Shown: positions 10,635 through 20,102, counted from the first letter of the stretch. The stretch is 64,000 bases of DNA from CBDAMZ01 sp965197375 (GCA_965197375.1 CBDAMZ010000009.1:1-64000), one strand, 5' to 3'. The notes: generated from the sequence alone by a model not told the origin. Numbers and translations: made by a program.

Positions 10635-12296
10635 TTACATCATGCCGCCCATGCCGCCCATGCCACCCATACCCGGCGGACCACCACCTGCCGCGGCATC
10701 CTGCTTCTCTTCCGGAATCTCCGACACTAGGGCCTCGGTCGTGAGGAGCAGCGACGCGATCGAGCCGGCATTCTGCAGTGCCGTGCGTACGACCTTCGTC
10801 GGATCGACGACCCCCGCCTTCACCAGATTCTCATACTTCTCGCTTTGGGCGTTGAACCCCTCTTCGTTCACTTTCAACTCGCGTACCTTTTGAACGACGA
10901 TCGCCCCTTCGAAGCCGGCGTTCTGGGCAATCCAGCGCATCGGCTCCTCAAGCGCGCGCCTAAGGATGTTGACTCCGATCTGCTGGTCGCCATCGAGTTT
11001 GAGCTTGTCGAGCGCACGTGAGCAACGGAGGATGGCAACGCCACCGCCCGGGACAACGCCTTCCTCGACCGCCGCCTTCGTGGCGTGCATCGCGTCCTCG
11101 ACCCGCGCCTTCTTTTCCTTCATCTCGGTCTCGGTCGCCGCGCCGACCTTGATCACAGCCACACCGCCAACGAGCTTAGCCAGGCGCTCCTGCAGCTTCT
11201 CACGGTCGTAGTCTGAGGTGGTGTCTTCGACCTGCGCCCGGATCTGTTTGACGCGCCCCTCGATCGCCGCCTGCGAACCGCCGCCCTCGATGATCGTCGT
11301 GTTGTCTTTGTCAATCGTGACCTTCTTGGCCTTGCCGAGGTCCTCGACTCGGATGTTCTCGAGCTTGAGGCCGAGATCTTCAGTGATCGCCTTGCCATTG
11401 GTCAGGGTGGCGATGTCTTCCAGCATCGCCTTCCGCCGGTCGCCGAAACCCGGCGCCTTGACGGCGGCCCCTTGGAGCGTACCCCGCAACTTGTTGACCA
11501 CCAGTGTGGCCAGTGCCTCACCCTCGATGTCCTCAGCAATAATCAACAACGGTTGGCTGAGCCGAGCCACCTGTTCCAACAGCGGCAGCAGGTCCTTCAT
11601 CGAGCTGATCTTCTTCTCGTGAATCAAGATGATCGGATTCTCGAGCACTACTTCCATGCGTTCCGGGTCGGTCACGAAGTAGGGTGAGAGGTAGCCCCGA
11701 TCAAATTGCATCCCTTCAACCACCTCGAGCGAGGTTTCGAGCGTCTTCGCTTCCTCGACTGTGATGACACCGTCCTTCCCGACCTTGTCCATCGCCTGGG
11801 CGATGATCGCGCCGATGGTCGAGTCGTTGTTAGCCGAGATCGTGCCCACCTGCGCGACCATGTCCCCGCCGACGCTCTTTGACATCTTCCCGAGTTCCTT
11901 AACGACGACCTCAATCGCCTTCTCGATGCCGCGCTTGATCTCCATCGGATTCGCACCGGCCACAACGTTCTTGGCTCCCTCACGGTAGACCGCCTGCGCC
12001 AGGACCGTCGCCGTCGTGGTGCCGTCACCGGCAATGTCGGAAGTCTTGCTGGCGACCTCGCGGACCATTTGGGCGCCCATATTTTCGAGCGGATTCTTTA
12101 GCTCGATCTCTTTCGCGACGGTGACACCGTCCTTGGTAATCGTGGGGGAGCCAAATTTCTTGTCAAGGACTACATTGCGGCCCTTTGGCCCGAGCGTAAT
12201 TTTGACCACGTTCGCGAGCTGGTCGACGCCAGCGGTGATCATCTGCCGTGAGGTCTCACCGTAAACAATCTGCTTGGCCATCTTCTCGAACTCCAA
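10635..12296 (-). CDS. groEL: Chaperonin GroEL, copy 2
   Basis: 553 residues, identical to copy 1 apart from a shorter GGM tail (four repeats). Intact open frame with all ATPase and apical-domain motifs. It follows a groES copy that has lost its start, but a groESL promoter is still placed upstream (12547-12576), so it can still be transcribed. Flanks outside the repeat differ from those of copy 1, which argues against a simple assembly echo but does not exclude one. Confidence 0.96.
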   Translation of the reverse strand: MEFEKMAKQIVYGETSRQMITAGVDQLANVVKITLGPKGRNVVLDKKFGSPTITKDGVTVAKEIELKNPLENMGAQMVREVASKTSDIAGDGTTTATVLAQAVYREGAKNVVAGANPMEIKRGIEKAIEVVVKELGKMSKSVGGDMVAQVGTISANNDSTIGAIIAQAMDKVGKDGVITVEEAKTLETSLEVVEGMQFDRGYLSPYFVTDPERMEVVLENPIILIHEKKISSMKDLLPLLEQVARLSQPLLIIAEDIEGEALATLVVNKLRGTLQGAAVKAPGFGDRRKAMLEDIATLTNGKAITEDLGLKLENIRVEDLGKAKKVTIDKDNTTIIEGGGSQAAIEGRVKQIRAQVEDTTSDYDREKLQERLAKLVGGVAVIKVGAATETEMKEKKARVEDAMHATKAAVEEGVVPGGGVAILRCSRALDKLKLDGDQQIGVNILRRALEEPMRWIAQNAGFEGAIVVQKVRELKVNEEGFNAQSEKYENLVKAGVVDPTKVVRTALQNAGSIASLLLTTEALVSEIPEEKQDAAAGGGPPGMGGMGGMGGMM

Positions 12297-12320
12297 TCAC
12301 TGAATCACGTGTGTGTCCCG

Positions 12321-12536
12321 CTAAGCGTCCTTGATGACGCCCAGAATTTCGTCTTCTCGCATGATGAGATACTCGTCGCCGTTCAGCTTGATCTCCTGCC
12401 CCGAATACTTACCGAACAGTACGGTGTCACCAGCCTTGACATCGAGGGGGGTCAGCGTGCCGTCGTCCTTGACCTTACCTTTGCCGACGGCGAGGACCTT
12501 CCCCTGCTGCGGCTTTTCCTTGGCGGTGTCGGGAAT
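12321..12536 (-). pseudogene. groES: GroES, copy 2, lacking its N-terminus
   Basis: From 12536 to the TAG at 12321 the sequence encodes the GroES segment from PDTAKEKPQQGKVLAVGKG to the normal C-terminus in one frame. Upstream of 12536 the sequence jumps directly to the -10 region of the promoter, so about 28 residues and the leader are deleted. The reading frame through the site of the copy 1 lesion is intact, so this copy shows what copy 1 lost. Confidence 0.92.
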
Positions 12537-12546
12537 CGGGGCTGCT

Positions 12547-12576
12547 AATGTATCCCGCGCAGAAGGCCGGCGTCAA
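12547..12576 (-). promoter_or_regulatory. Retained groESL promoter of copy 2
   Basis: TTGACG (12576-12571), 18-base spacer, TACATT (12552-12547), matching the copy 1 promoter except for one base of the -10. The deletion joins it directly to the truncated groES. Confidence 0.55.
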
Positions 12577-12696
12577 ACGCGGCCGGACGTGCGCGACAGG
12601 AGCGGACCGCGGTAGCGCCTCGCCGCCCTTGGTGCGACGCGGCAGTTCCGCCACGCGCTGCCGGCCGGTACGTTTAAAGCCGGCCCCACAAGCTGC

Positions 12697-12900
12697 TCAA
12701 CTTTTGCGGCCGGCCCTGGCTCGTTTCGCCTTAGCTGGCGCAGGCACCGCGCTGGTCTTGAGATTAACCATCATAGTAACGAACCGACGCACGCCGTGGT
12801 CGTCGAAATCAATGACCGTGTGATGTTCGTTGCTCTCGACCACGGTTCCTGGGCCGTACTGGTCCTGCGAAACACGCTTACCGGGAGAATATCTTGGCAT
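12697..12900 (-). CDS. Small conserved SH3-like basic protein (DUF3553/UvrD-tail-like)
   Basis: 67 residues. The pattern GKRVSQDQYGPGTVVESNEHHTVIDFDDHGVRRFV resembles the small beta-barrel found at the C-terminus of UvrD/PcrA helicases and in free-standing small proteins. The tail is Ala/Lys/Arg-rich (PAPAKAKRARAGRKS), suggesting nucleic-acid binding. GAGGA precedes ATG 12900. The molecular function is not known. Between it and groES copy 2 lie about 85 bases without a visible feature. Confidence 0.7.
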   Translation of the reverse strand: MPRYSPGKRVSQDQYGPGTVVESNEHHTVIDFDDHGVRRFVTMMVNLKTSAVPAPAKAKRARAGRKS

Positions 12901-12959
12901 TCGTGAGATGTCCTCAGGCTAAACGGAAAACCTAATCAGGTAAGTTATTGAAAAATTGG

Positions 12960-13032
12960 CTCCTCAGGTTGGACTCGAACCAACAACCCTCCGGTTAACA
13001 GCCGGATGCTCTGCCAATTGAGCTACTGAGGA
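12960..13032 (-). tRNA. tRNA-Asn (anticodon GTT)
   Basis: 73 bases. Acceptor stem TCCTCAG/CTGAGGA with discriminator G, anticodon loop TGTTAAC with GTT in the middle, T-loop GGTTCGAGTCC. CCA is not encoded. Confidence 0.97.
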
Positions 13033-13081
13033 ACACCCACGAACTACGCCAGTGGCAACACTTATGATTGTGGCGATCGTA

Positions 13082-13708
13082 TCACTTCCCCCGCGCTCCC
13101 GCCCGGGATTGCTTCCCCCGAGTGCGCGCGCGGCTCGTCGACCGGGACTGAACAAGCGCGGCCAAAGCACCGAGGGCGAACCAGCCGAGCGCGAATCCAA
13201 CCTGGCCGGTCACGGGAGCCAACGGGAACACCATAGATGGATCGCCGAAAGCGGCCGTCACTGCGGCGTTATTCCCCGCCAGCGCCATGCCTCCCACGAG
13301 TGCGATCCAGGCACCGACGAACGAGGTGCCGACGATTAGCACATAGCGTCGCACGGCGAGCGCCGCGAGCGCGCCGGCTAAACATACTGTGAGCAGAATC
13401 CACACATTCGGCTCCCCGCTCACCAGCAGGTTCAGCACAAAGGCCGCGGAGCCCGCCCCAAAGAGCGCGACGCCAGCCAAATACGCCGCAACGGCGACGA
13501 CGGCCATGAGCAAGCCGCCGCCGACCGTGACAATTACGGCGAGCCATATCTCCAGTTGGTTGACAAACAGCGTGGCAACGATAACACCGCCCACGAACCC
13601 ATAGACGGCGAGCAAGGCACGCAGGAGGCGATAGCCGAGGAAACACGACAGCAGGCCCCCACCAAGTAGAATGACGGCTACCGGAACGTGGAGGGATACC
13701 GACGGCAT
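13082..13708 (-). CDS. Polytopic membrane protein (DUF4203/TMEM198-like)
   Basis: 208 residues with seven or so hydrophobic segments, each Gly/Ala/Val-rich (for example LLGGGLLSCFLGYRLLRALLAVYGFVGGVIVA). A basic tail (RSTSRARTRGKQSRAGARGK) ends in the cytoplasm. The spacing and GYR-LL-YGF-GG pattern resemble the DUF4203/TMEM198 group of unknown function. It begins 46 bases before the divergent hydrolase frame and ends near tRNA-Asn. Confidence 0.7.
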   Translation of the reverse strand: MPSVSLHVPVAVILLGGGLLSCFLGYRLLRALLAVYGFVGGVIVATLFVNQLEIWLAVIVTVGGGLLMAVVAVAAYLAGVALFGAGSAAFVLNLLVSGEPNVWILLTVCLAGALAALAVRRYVLIVGTSFVGAWIALVGGMALAGNNAAVTAAFGDPSMVFPLAPVTGQVGFALGWFALGALAALVQSRSTSRARTRGKQSRAGARGK

Positions 13709-13837
13709 GACTCGCTGGTTATGCTGACTGCAGGATAGTGCTCAGTAGTAAGGTTGTCGTGCGCAATAACTCCATCATCGCATAATGAACGGCGAAGGGC
13801 GTCTAGGATGGCACGAGGGCGCGTTGAGAGGAGTGAC

Positions 13838-14758
13838 GTGTACAGGATCGATAGACGAGAGTTCGTGCGGGCAATCGTTGGAAGTGCGGCAGGCCTGTCG
13901 TTCACTGCTGTGGTCGGCGGCACCCCAGTGGCTGGACGGACACCACCGGCCATCACGGTCACCAGGCTCACGGACCGGATTTCGATGCTCTCGGGCGGCG
14001 GCGGCAACGTCGGCGTGGTAGTTGCCCCCAAAGGACTGTGTCTTGTCGACGGAGGACTCACGGCGAGTTCTGCCGGTCTGTTAGACGCCGCCGCGTCGGT
14101 GAGTGGCGGTGCCGTGCGTGTGCTCTTCAACACTCACTGGCATTTCGATCACGTCGGCAGCAACGAGCTACTGGGGCGGGGCGGCACCCGCATCGTGGCT
14201 CACGAAAACGTGCGCGCTCGTCTCAGCGTTCGATTTGTGTCTGACGCGTTTGAGCGGACATTCGAGCCGCTTGTAGCTGGCGGATTACCTGGCCAGACCT
14301 TCACCGACGGCGGGATAATGGCGTTCGGTGCTGAGCGGGTGGAGTACCGCCACATCCCCGAGGCCCATACCGACGGCGATGCGTACGTCTTCTTCCCGAA
14401 CGCCAACGTGCTGCACACTGGCGACCTGGGCTGGAACGGCCTCTATCCGGTGATCGATTACTCGGTGGGCGGTTGGATTGGTGGCATGGTGACCGCCCTT
14501 GATGAGCTACTGAATGTGGGCGACGCCGAAACACGGATCATCCCCGGACACGGTCCGCTTGCCCGCAAGGATAACCTGCGGGCGAGTCGCGACATGCTGG
14601 CGAGAGTGCACGAGCGGCTCGTGCCATTAGTGGCACGCGGGATGACTCTCGAGGAGGTGCGCGCGGCCGCACCGACGGCCGATCTCGATACGCTGTGGGG
14701 AGATTCGTCGGTGCGGTTTCTGCGTCAGGCGTACAACAGTCTACTTGCACGCGCGTAG
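13838..14758 (+). CDS. Metallo-beta-lactamase-fold hydrolase with Tat-like signal
   Basis: 306 residues from GTG 13838, chosen because GAGAGGAG precedes it and it leaves a clean twin-arginine signal (DRREFVRAIVGSAAGLSF); an upstream start at 13754 is possible but has no such site. The metal-binding HTWHFDHVG motif follows at about residue 103. Further His and Asp ligands are in EAHTDGDAYVF, HTGDLG and IIPGHGP. Exported folded hydrolase of the cyclase/SoxH type; the substrate is unknown. Confidence 0.85.
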   Translation: MYRIDRREFVRAIVGSAAGLSFTAVVGGTPVAGRTPPAITVTRLTDRISMLSGGGGNVGVVVAPKGLCLVDGGLTASSAGLLDAAASVSGGAVRVLFNTHWHFDHVGSNELLGRGGTRIVAHENVRARLSVRFVSDAFERTFEPLVAGGLPGQTFTDGGIMAFGAERVEYRHIPEAHTDGDAYVFFPNANVLHTGDLGWNGLYPVIDYSVGGWIGGMVTALDELLNVGDAETRIIPGHGPLARKDNLRASRDMLARVHERLVPLVARGMTLEEVRAAAPTADLDTLWGDSSVRFLRQAYNSLLARA

Positions 14759-14858
14759 ACCGAAGGGAGGACCAGTGATAAACGGACGTCTTCTAGTGTT
14801 CGAGGCGCAGTAGCGCCAGCAACGTCGCGCGGGCCGCGCGTCTGCGTCTTCCTCGTCG

Positions 14859-15689
14859 ATGAACCCTTCTCCTTTACCGCATCGCAGCCAACGCCCTGCC
14901 CGCGAGAGCATCGCAACGACCGGCGACGGGCTCGCGGTCACCGAGTGTCTTGCGGTGTCCGCGTGCGAGACGGTCGTCGTGGTAATGGCGCGATCGCCCG
15001 TCGGGGATCGGCCTCCAAAGACACGTCTCGCCGGATTAGTGGCCACCGACACCGACCGGCGACGCCTCTATACGGCATTTCTCCAGGACACGATTGCCGC
15101 CTGCCGAACCCTCGGAGGCGCCGCGCTGCGGGTAGCGTACGCGCCGGATGGTTGCCGAGCAAGTTTCGATGCGCTGGGCGTCTCGGACGACGAGCTGCTG
15201 CCTCAGCGGGGCGCGGACCTCGGTGAGCGTGAGCGTGCTGTGTTCGCCGATCTGTTTACGGCCGGCTTCTCGAAGGTAGTTCTGATCGGCTCGGATCTGC
15301 CGACCCTCCCGATGGGCTATCTCATCCGGGCCATCGAGGCGCTCACCGATCAGACGGTGGCCCTCGGACCCGTAACCGATGGAGGGTACTACCTGATCGG
15401 GCTGATCGCACCAGTCGCCGGCGGAGTTCCGGATCTCTTCACCGAAGTCCGCTGGGGCACGTCGTCGGCCTTCGAGGATACGGTGGCCGCGGCGCGCCGG
15501 GTTGGCCTGCACGTCCAGCTCGTCCCGCCGTGGTATGACGTCGATGACGACAAGGGGCTGACACGGTTGCGGCGCGAGCTAGTAACTCCCCCAGGGGCGA
15601 CCCGGGCTCCGTCCACGGCGAACGTAATGCGTGAGCTATTCGGCGAAGCACAGGCGGTCGAGCGTCACACCCCAGGCCCGGATCTCTAA
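14859..15689 (+). CDS. TIGR04282-family nucleotidyl/glycosyltransferase (DUF2064)
   Basis: 276 residues. Nucleotide-diphosphosugar transferase fold: VVVVMARSPVGDRPPKTRLA at the first strand, VVLIGSDLPTLPMGYLIRAIEAL at the centre and ALGPVTDGGYYLIGL afterwards, the classic layout of the family. Members occur in arsenosugar and glycolipid loci, but the substrate is unclear. The start is uncertain: GTG 14955 or ATG 14985 would give the usual short N-terminus. No partner is adjacent. Confidence 0.85.
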   Translation: MNPSPLPHRSQRPARESIATTGDGLAVTECLAVSACETVVVVMARSPVGDRPPKTRLAGLVATDTDRRRLYTAFLQDTIAACRTLGGAALRVAYAPDGCRASFDALGVSDDELLPQRGADLGERERAVFADLFTAGFSKVVLIGSDLPTLPMGYLIRAIEALTDQTVALGPVTDGGYYLIGLIAPVAGGVPDLFTEVRWGTSSAFEDTVAAARRVGLHVQLVPPWYDVDDDKGLTRLRRELVTPPGATRAPSTANVMRELFGEAQAVERHTPGPDL

Positions 15690-15747
15690 ACTTAACGCCA
15701 GTCCTCACTAGCAGCATCAGCCAAGTCGCATCGCCAAGCAAACGACA

Positions 15748-16344
15748 TCAGATCTCACGCCTTCCCTCCATCGCTTTGTGCATCGTGACCTCGTCGGCGT
15801 ACTCAATATCGCTCCCGACAGGGAGCCCCATGGCGATGCGGGTCACGCGGACCCCGAGCGGCTTGAGTAGCTTGGCCAGGTAGATCGCCGTTGCTTCCCC
15901 TTCGACATTGGGGTTCGTCGCGAGGATGACCTCATCGACCTGCCCGTTACCCGCACGCTCGAGCAGGCTCTTGATCTTCAACTCGTCTGGTCCGACACCC
16001 TGAAGCGGCGAAAGCGCCCCCATGAGAACGTGATACGCACCGTTAAACTGCTTCGTCTGCTCGATCGCTGTGACGTTGGGGGGATCCTCGACGACACAGA
16101 TAGCATTTTGATTGCGGCTGGGATGGGTACAGTAATAGCAGGGGTCTGTGGCCGTGATGTTGTGACAGATCGAGCAGTACGTGATCTGCTCTTTGACATC
16201 CCTGACCGCGGCCAGCAGCGCTTCAACCTCTTCCCTCGGCTGCTTGAGGAAATGGAAGGCCAACCGTTGCGCGCTCTTGGCACCAATCCCAGGGAGACGT
16301 TGGAGCTGATCGACCAGGTTCGCGAGAGGCCCAAGCCGGATCAT
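15748..16344 (-). CDS. recR: Recombination mediator RecR
   Basis: 198 residues, normal length. Helix-hairpin-helix (RLPGIGAKSAQRLAFH), a four-Cys zinc finger (CSICHN...CYYC at residues about 57-72) and a Toprim domain (ATNPNVEGEATAIYLAKLL). With RecO and RecF it loads RecA on gapped DNA. The start overlaps the YbaB stop by 4 bases, so it is the third gene of the dnaX-ybaB-recR operon. Confidence 0.97.
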   Translation of the reverse strand: MIRLGPLANLVDQLQRLPGIGAKSAQRLAFHFLKQPREEVEALLAAVRDVKEQITYCSICHNITATDPCYYCTHPSRNQNAICVVEDPPNVTAIEQTKQFNGAYHVLMGALSPLQGVGPDELKIKSLLERAGNGQVDEVILATNPNVEGEATAIYLAKLLKPLGVRVTRIAMGLPVGSDIEYADEVTMHKAMEGRREI

Positions 16345-16631
16345 CCGGTCAGTCCGGGGATCTTAAGGCCGCCCATCTTTCCGGCGACCGTCTCGTCGAC
16401 CTTGCGCTGGGCATCATTGATAGCAGCCATGATGAGATCCTGCAGCATCTCGACATCGTCTTTGGAGACGACCTCTGGATCGATGGAGATACGACGGATC
16501 TGCTTTATGCCGTTCATGACGACCGTCACCATCCGACCGCCAGCGGTCGCCTCGATTTCCATCTGGGCGAGCTCACGCTGCAGGCGCTCTTGCATCTGTT
16601 GCGCCTGCTGCATCATCTGTTGGATGTTCAT
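16341..16631 (-). CDS. YbaB/EbfC nucleoid-associated protein
   Basis: 96 residues. N-terminal coiled-coil (MNIQQMMQQAQQMQERLQRE) followed by the conserved TAGGRMVTVVMNG block and a C-terminal helix. Dimeric DNA-binding protein, typically encoded between dnaX and recR, as here. Overlaps both neighbours by 4 bases (ATGA), indicating coupled translation. Confidence 0.95.
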   Translation of the reverse strand: MNIQQMMQQAQQMQERLQRELAQMEIEATAGGRMVTVVMNGIKQIRRISIDPEVVSKDDVEMLQDLIMAAINDAQRKVDETVAGKMGGLKIPGLTG

Positions 16632-18295
16632 GGTTCGAGTTTTTCCACGCTGTCAATTTCGGCCGGAAAGACTTCCAACATCGCTTTGACAACGCTGTCG
16701 TTCATCACCTTCGCCCGCAGGCCAAGGTTCTGATCAGTACGGCTATGGGCACTCAGCGGTGACGGTTGGCCGTCACTCCCTGATTGTTCGGCCGCCACTG
16801 TTAGCTTGTGACCGGCTACGTTGGAGGCCGTGACTTCCAGCCACGACCGGTTCTGCTCGAGTTGCGCCGCCAGAGTTCGCTGGGCCGGAGTGAACGTGAA
16901 GGCGAGCCGATCACCCACGAGATCGATGCGTTGCGCCTGTGCAACGACGGTCCCGTAGAAGAATTTCTTTGTGCGCTTGACCTCAGCCAGAATTGCCGCT
17001 TTAGCATCTCCACCAGCCGGTGGCGGCGTGTTCGGATGATCGGCCTGTTTGTTCGTCGCGGGGTTACGTACTGTCTTGGTCTGCTTAGTCCGTGCCGGCG
17101 ACACGACCGGACTGGTTGGCCCAGACGGCGCCGATCGGGTGCCACCGCGTGCCGCGGCCTGCCCCGTCATCCCTTCGAGCAGCTCAGTGAGCGGCACCAG
17201 CTTCCGCAAGTGCATCCAGCGGAGCAGCGCCATTTCCAGGTGATACCGCGGCTGCGCGGCGTTGAGGATCTCGCGCTCCGCACGCGCGATGACATCAAAG
17301 GCGCGCATGAGATCTTCTCGGGAGAATCGTTTCGCGAGCGCCACCAGGCGATCTCGTTCACCTTCGGCAGCAATTTCTCGATCTTTGGCCCGCTCCGGGT
17401 CGATGGAGATCACGAGGAGATCCCGGATGGCGCGGGAAAGCTCGCGGCACACAAGCCGCAGGTCGTAGCCCGCTTCGACGAACCGACCGGCCAGCTCAAA
17501 GACAACCGTCGGATCTTCATTCGCCACCGCCTCGACGACGTCTAAGACCGGGTCTCGCCCGATGAGGCCGAGCACCGTCGAGACATCCTCAGCGCTAATT
17601 GTCTCACCGGCAAACGCAATGACCTGGTCGAAGGCGCTTTGCGCATCCCGCATGCTTCCGTCCGCGGCTCGTGCCATGAGGTCGACAGCCGTGTCGTCGA
17701 TCGCGATCTTCTCAGCATCAGCGATCGCGCGGAGTGTGTCGGCTATGAGCTGCCTGCCGATCGTTCGGAATTCGTACACTTGCGAGCGTGAAAGAATCGT
17801 CTCTGGGATTTTCTCGAGCTGCGTCGTCGCCATCATAAACATCACGTGCGGCGGCGGTTCCTCGATCGACTTTAAGAGAGCATTAAAGGAATGGCTGGAA
17901 AGCTGGTGCGCCTCGTCGATGATGAACACTTTGTAGCGGTCGCGAATCGGCGCCATCGCCAGGCCGGCGATGATCACCTCGCGCACGTTTTCGACCTGGG
18001 TGTGCGTGGCGGCGTCGATCTCAAGGACATCGATATCCCGCCCTCCTGCGATCTCTACACAGGCGTCACACGTGCCGCACGGGTCTGGCGTCGGCCCACT
18101 CACACAGTTGAGAGCACGTGCGAGAATCCTTGCCATCGTTGTCTTTCCCACCCCGCGGGGACCGGCAAAGACGAAGGCCTGTGCCAGGTGCGCTTTGGCG
18201 AGCGCGTTGCGCAACGTCTGAGTCACGCCGTGCTGGCCAACGACGTCTTCAAATCGCTGCGGGCGATACTTGCGGGCGAGAACCTGGTAGGCCAT
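16628..18295 (-). CDS. dnaX: DNA polymerase III subunit gamma/tau
   Basis: 555 residues from ATG 18295 (MAYQVLARKYRPQRFEDVVG), the standard DnaX beginning; upstream in-frame codons are unrelated. AAA+ Walker A GPRGVGKTT, zinc-binding Cys set CVSGPTPDPCGTCDAC, Walker B DEAHQLS. The C-terminal region after residue 400 is low-complexity and then tau-like. It loads the sliding clamp and organises the replisome. First gene of the operon with ybaB and recR. No obvious slippery A-run was noted. Confidence 0.97.
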   Translation of the reverse strand: MAYQVLARKYRPQRFEDVVGQHGVTQTLRNALAKAHLAQAFVFAGPRGVGKTTMARILARALNCVSGPTPDPCGTCDACVEIAGGRDIDVLEIDAATHTQVENVREVIIAGLAMAPIRDRYKVFIIDEAHQLSSHSFNALLKSIEEPPPHVMFMMATTQLEKIPETILSRSQVYEFRTIGRQLIADTLRAIADAEKIAIDDTAVDLMARAADGSMRDAQSAFDQVIAFAGETISAEDVSTVLGLIGRDPVLDVVEAVANEDPTVVFELAGRFVEAGYDLRLVCRELSRAIRDLLVISIDPERAKDREIAAEGERDRLVALAKRFSREDLMRAFDVIARAEREILNAAQPRYHLEMALLRWMHLRKLVPLTELLEGMTGQAAARGGTRSAPSGPTSPVVSPARTKQTKTVRNPATNKQADHPNTPPPAGGDAKAAILAEVKRTKKFFYGTVVAQAQRIDLVGDRLAFTFTPAQRTLAAQLEQNRSWLEVTASNVAGHKLTVAAEQSGSDGQPSPLSAHSRTDQNLGLRAKVMNDSVVKAMLEVFPAEIDSVEKLEP

Positions 18296-18558
18296 TGGAA
18301 GTTGGTGTCGTCCGTCGTGCTTCGAAGGGATGCAGTCTAACCCACCCGGTCCCGCGCAGCTAGTGCCGTTTTCACCGTGGTTCTCCGCGGAGGGCGGCAG
18401 CCAAATCCCACCTATAGCTTGTATGCATATTCGCACACGCTCCCGCTAGTTTCGGTTCGTTTTTCATCGGTCACACGCCGCAAGGCACCATGCCACCCTG
18501 AGGTGCAAGCAACACAGCAAAGCCGATCCAAGAACCACCCTTACGCCATAATCGGGGT

Positions 18559-18587
18559 TTGGACGTGATCGACAGGGACGGTAAACT
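18559..18587 (+). promoter_or_regulatory. Promoter of tRNA-Ser(GGA)
   Basis: TTGGAC (18559-18564), 17-base spacer, TAAACT (18582-18587), placing the start about 11 bases before the tRNA. The rest of the 309-base gap 18296-18604 shows no gene. Confidence 0.55.
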
Positions 18588-18604
18588 ATCGATCCAATCT
18601 GCGC

Positions 18605-18697
18605 GGAGAGATGTCCGAGTGGCTGAAGGAGCACGCTTGGAAAGCGTGTGTAGGGGTAATCCTCCTACCGTGGGTTCGAATCCCACTCTCTCCGCCA
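18605..18697 (+). tRNA. tRNA-Ser (anticodon GGA)
   Basis: 93 bases with encoded CCA. Acceptor GGAGAGA/TCTCTCC, long variable arm of a class II tRNA, anticodon stem CACGC/GCGTG enclosing TTGGAAA (GGA), T-loop GGTTCGAATCC. Confidence 0.97.
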
Positions 18698-19028
18698 TTT
18701 ATCTTCTATAACACCTTTATTATCAGTGCTTTATGTTTACCACATGGAGGCATGGTCCCCCATATGGTCCCCATATCATGGCGCCAGATCAAGATCAGGA
18801 TTCCGCTCGATCTCGCTCGGCTCCAAGCGACCAACGAACCTTGTGGGTGGCGAATTCGTAGGAATCCGACATCGTTCGATCTTCGGGTCCCGTGAGCCGG
18901 GAGTCCCCCGCGAAGTTGTCGCGATGGCATGAGTAAGGCGTGCAGCTGACGCACTGCCCTGCTGTGTCGCGATAGACGTCGAACGCGGGCGCGTCGACCC
19001 GCTCGCCACCGTCTTCGCTGGTCAGATG
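18698..19028. other. Gene-free stretch between tRNA-Ser(GGA) and the transposase
   Basis: 331 bases without a supportable gene. It contains the tandem ATGGTCCCC repeats near 18750-18776. It is probably the left, non-coding part of the inserted DNA next to the tRNA 3' end, but no terminal repeat could be identified. Confidence 0.4.
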
Positions 19029-20102
19029 TCACGCCGCGATCGGCGTCTGATAGAGACCACGGCAATGCGCGTCCCATCGGTAGCGGTCGAGCCGTGCGAC
19101 ATCCTTTCGTATCGGGACGGGCGTCCGCCCGTCCAACGACGCATGGGCCCGATGCGCATTGTAGAAGTCCTGGAAGGCCACCAGTTTGTCTTCCAAGTCC
19201 GACGCAGACCAGAACAGCAGCTGATCCACGCATTCTCGTCGCAGCGTGCCGATCAACCGTTCGACAAACGGATGCGACAGCGGCACATACGGCACACTCT
19301 TTACCTCGGTCACCTGCAGCACCCGCAGGTTGGCGCGCCATTGGTGAAACCGATACAGCGGGTCGTGGTCGGAGCTGAGGCGCTTCGGACGCGAGAGCCC
19401 TCGAATCGCATGGTTGAACATACGGCACAGGGCCCGGCCATCCACGGTTCCAGCATGGATGCCAAAGCCGACGATCCGCCGCGTGTATTGGTCCATCACT
19501 ACCAGCACCCAATGGCTTCGCAGGATCGCCGACTCGCACCGGAACAGGTCGATGCTCCACAGGCTATCCTTCGCATGCCCCAGGAACGTCAGCCAGGACG
19601 GACCACCCGAGTGGGGTGCCGGTCGATAGTGCGTAGCGAGCACTCGGCGCACCACGTCCTTGTCGATGTCGACCGCAAAGGCGAGCGCGATCTGTTGTGC
19701 GATCCGCGGACAGCCCCACCTGGGGTTGCGCCGCTTCATGTCGACGATGGCATCGACCAGTGCTTTGGACGGTCCTTGGGGGCCGGTGCGACGGCGCTTG
19801 GGTGAAAACAGCCAGCGGTACTTGCGGGTGCGCAGAGCCCGATGGAACTCCAGGATCGTCGACGGTCTCAGCACGATCGCTGAGCGAATCACCCGGGCCG
19901 GGCGCATGAACAGTGCACACACGCCGGCGAGGATCCGATCCGACGCGCAGAGATTCGGCGCCCGGTGCCGCGAGCGATTCAGAATGAGCAGTTGCTGCTT
20001 GACCAAGACCGATTCAGCCACGACAGACCGCAGGCCGCCGGGGCCCATCAGCCGGGCCAGGGTGGCGATCAGGTGCACCAGCAGGATGATCGGGTCGCGC
20101 AT
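19029..20102 (-). CDS. DDE-type transposase with integrase core (rve domain)
   Basis: 357 residues in a single frame. N-terminal hydrophobic start, then a helix-turn-helix-like region (NPRWGCPRIAQQIALAF), then the catalytic core. Candidate DDE residues are Asp in LWSIDLFRCES, Asp in LSSDHDPLYRF and Glu in HPFVERLIGTLRREC. Likely an IS481/IS3-related recombinase. It lies between the 3' ends of two convergent tRNA-Ser genes, with no other element gene. No terminal inverted repeats were found by eye. Confidence 0.85.
   Translation of the reverse strand: MRDPIILLVHLIATLARLMGPGGLRSVVAESVLVKQQLLILNRSRHRAPNLCASDRILAGVCALFMRPARVIRSAIVLRPSTILEFHRALRTRKYRWLFSPKRRRTGPQGPSKALVDAIVDMKRRNPRWGCPRIAQQIALAFAVDIDKDVVRRVLATHYRPAPHSGGPSWLTFLGHAKDSLWSIDLFRCESAILRSHWVLVVMDQYTRRIVGFGIHAGTVDGRALCRMFNHAIRGLSRPKRLSSDHDPLYRFHQWRANLRVLQVTEVKSVPYVPLSHPFVERLIGTLRRECVDQLLFWSASDLEDKLVAFQDFYNAHRAHASLDGRTPVPIRKDVARLDRYRWDAHCRGLYQTPIAA

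Larger units (their letters stand above)
10636..12612 (-). repeat. Duplicated groESL segment, copy 2
   Basis: Second copy of the segment at 7139-9302. It starts within the groEL stop codon and ends just beyond the promoter at about 12612, with an internal deletion of about 174 bases covering the groES start and leader. Confidence 0.93.

Noticed and set aside
18611..18895. Frame reading out of tRNA-Ser(GGA)
   Set aside because: Begins inside a tRNA and has no coding features.
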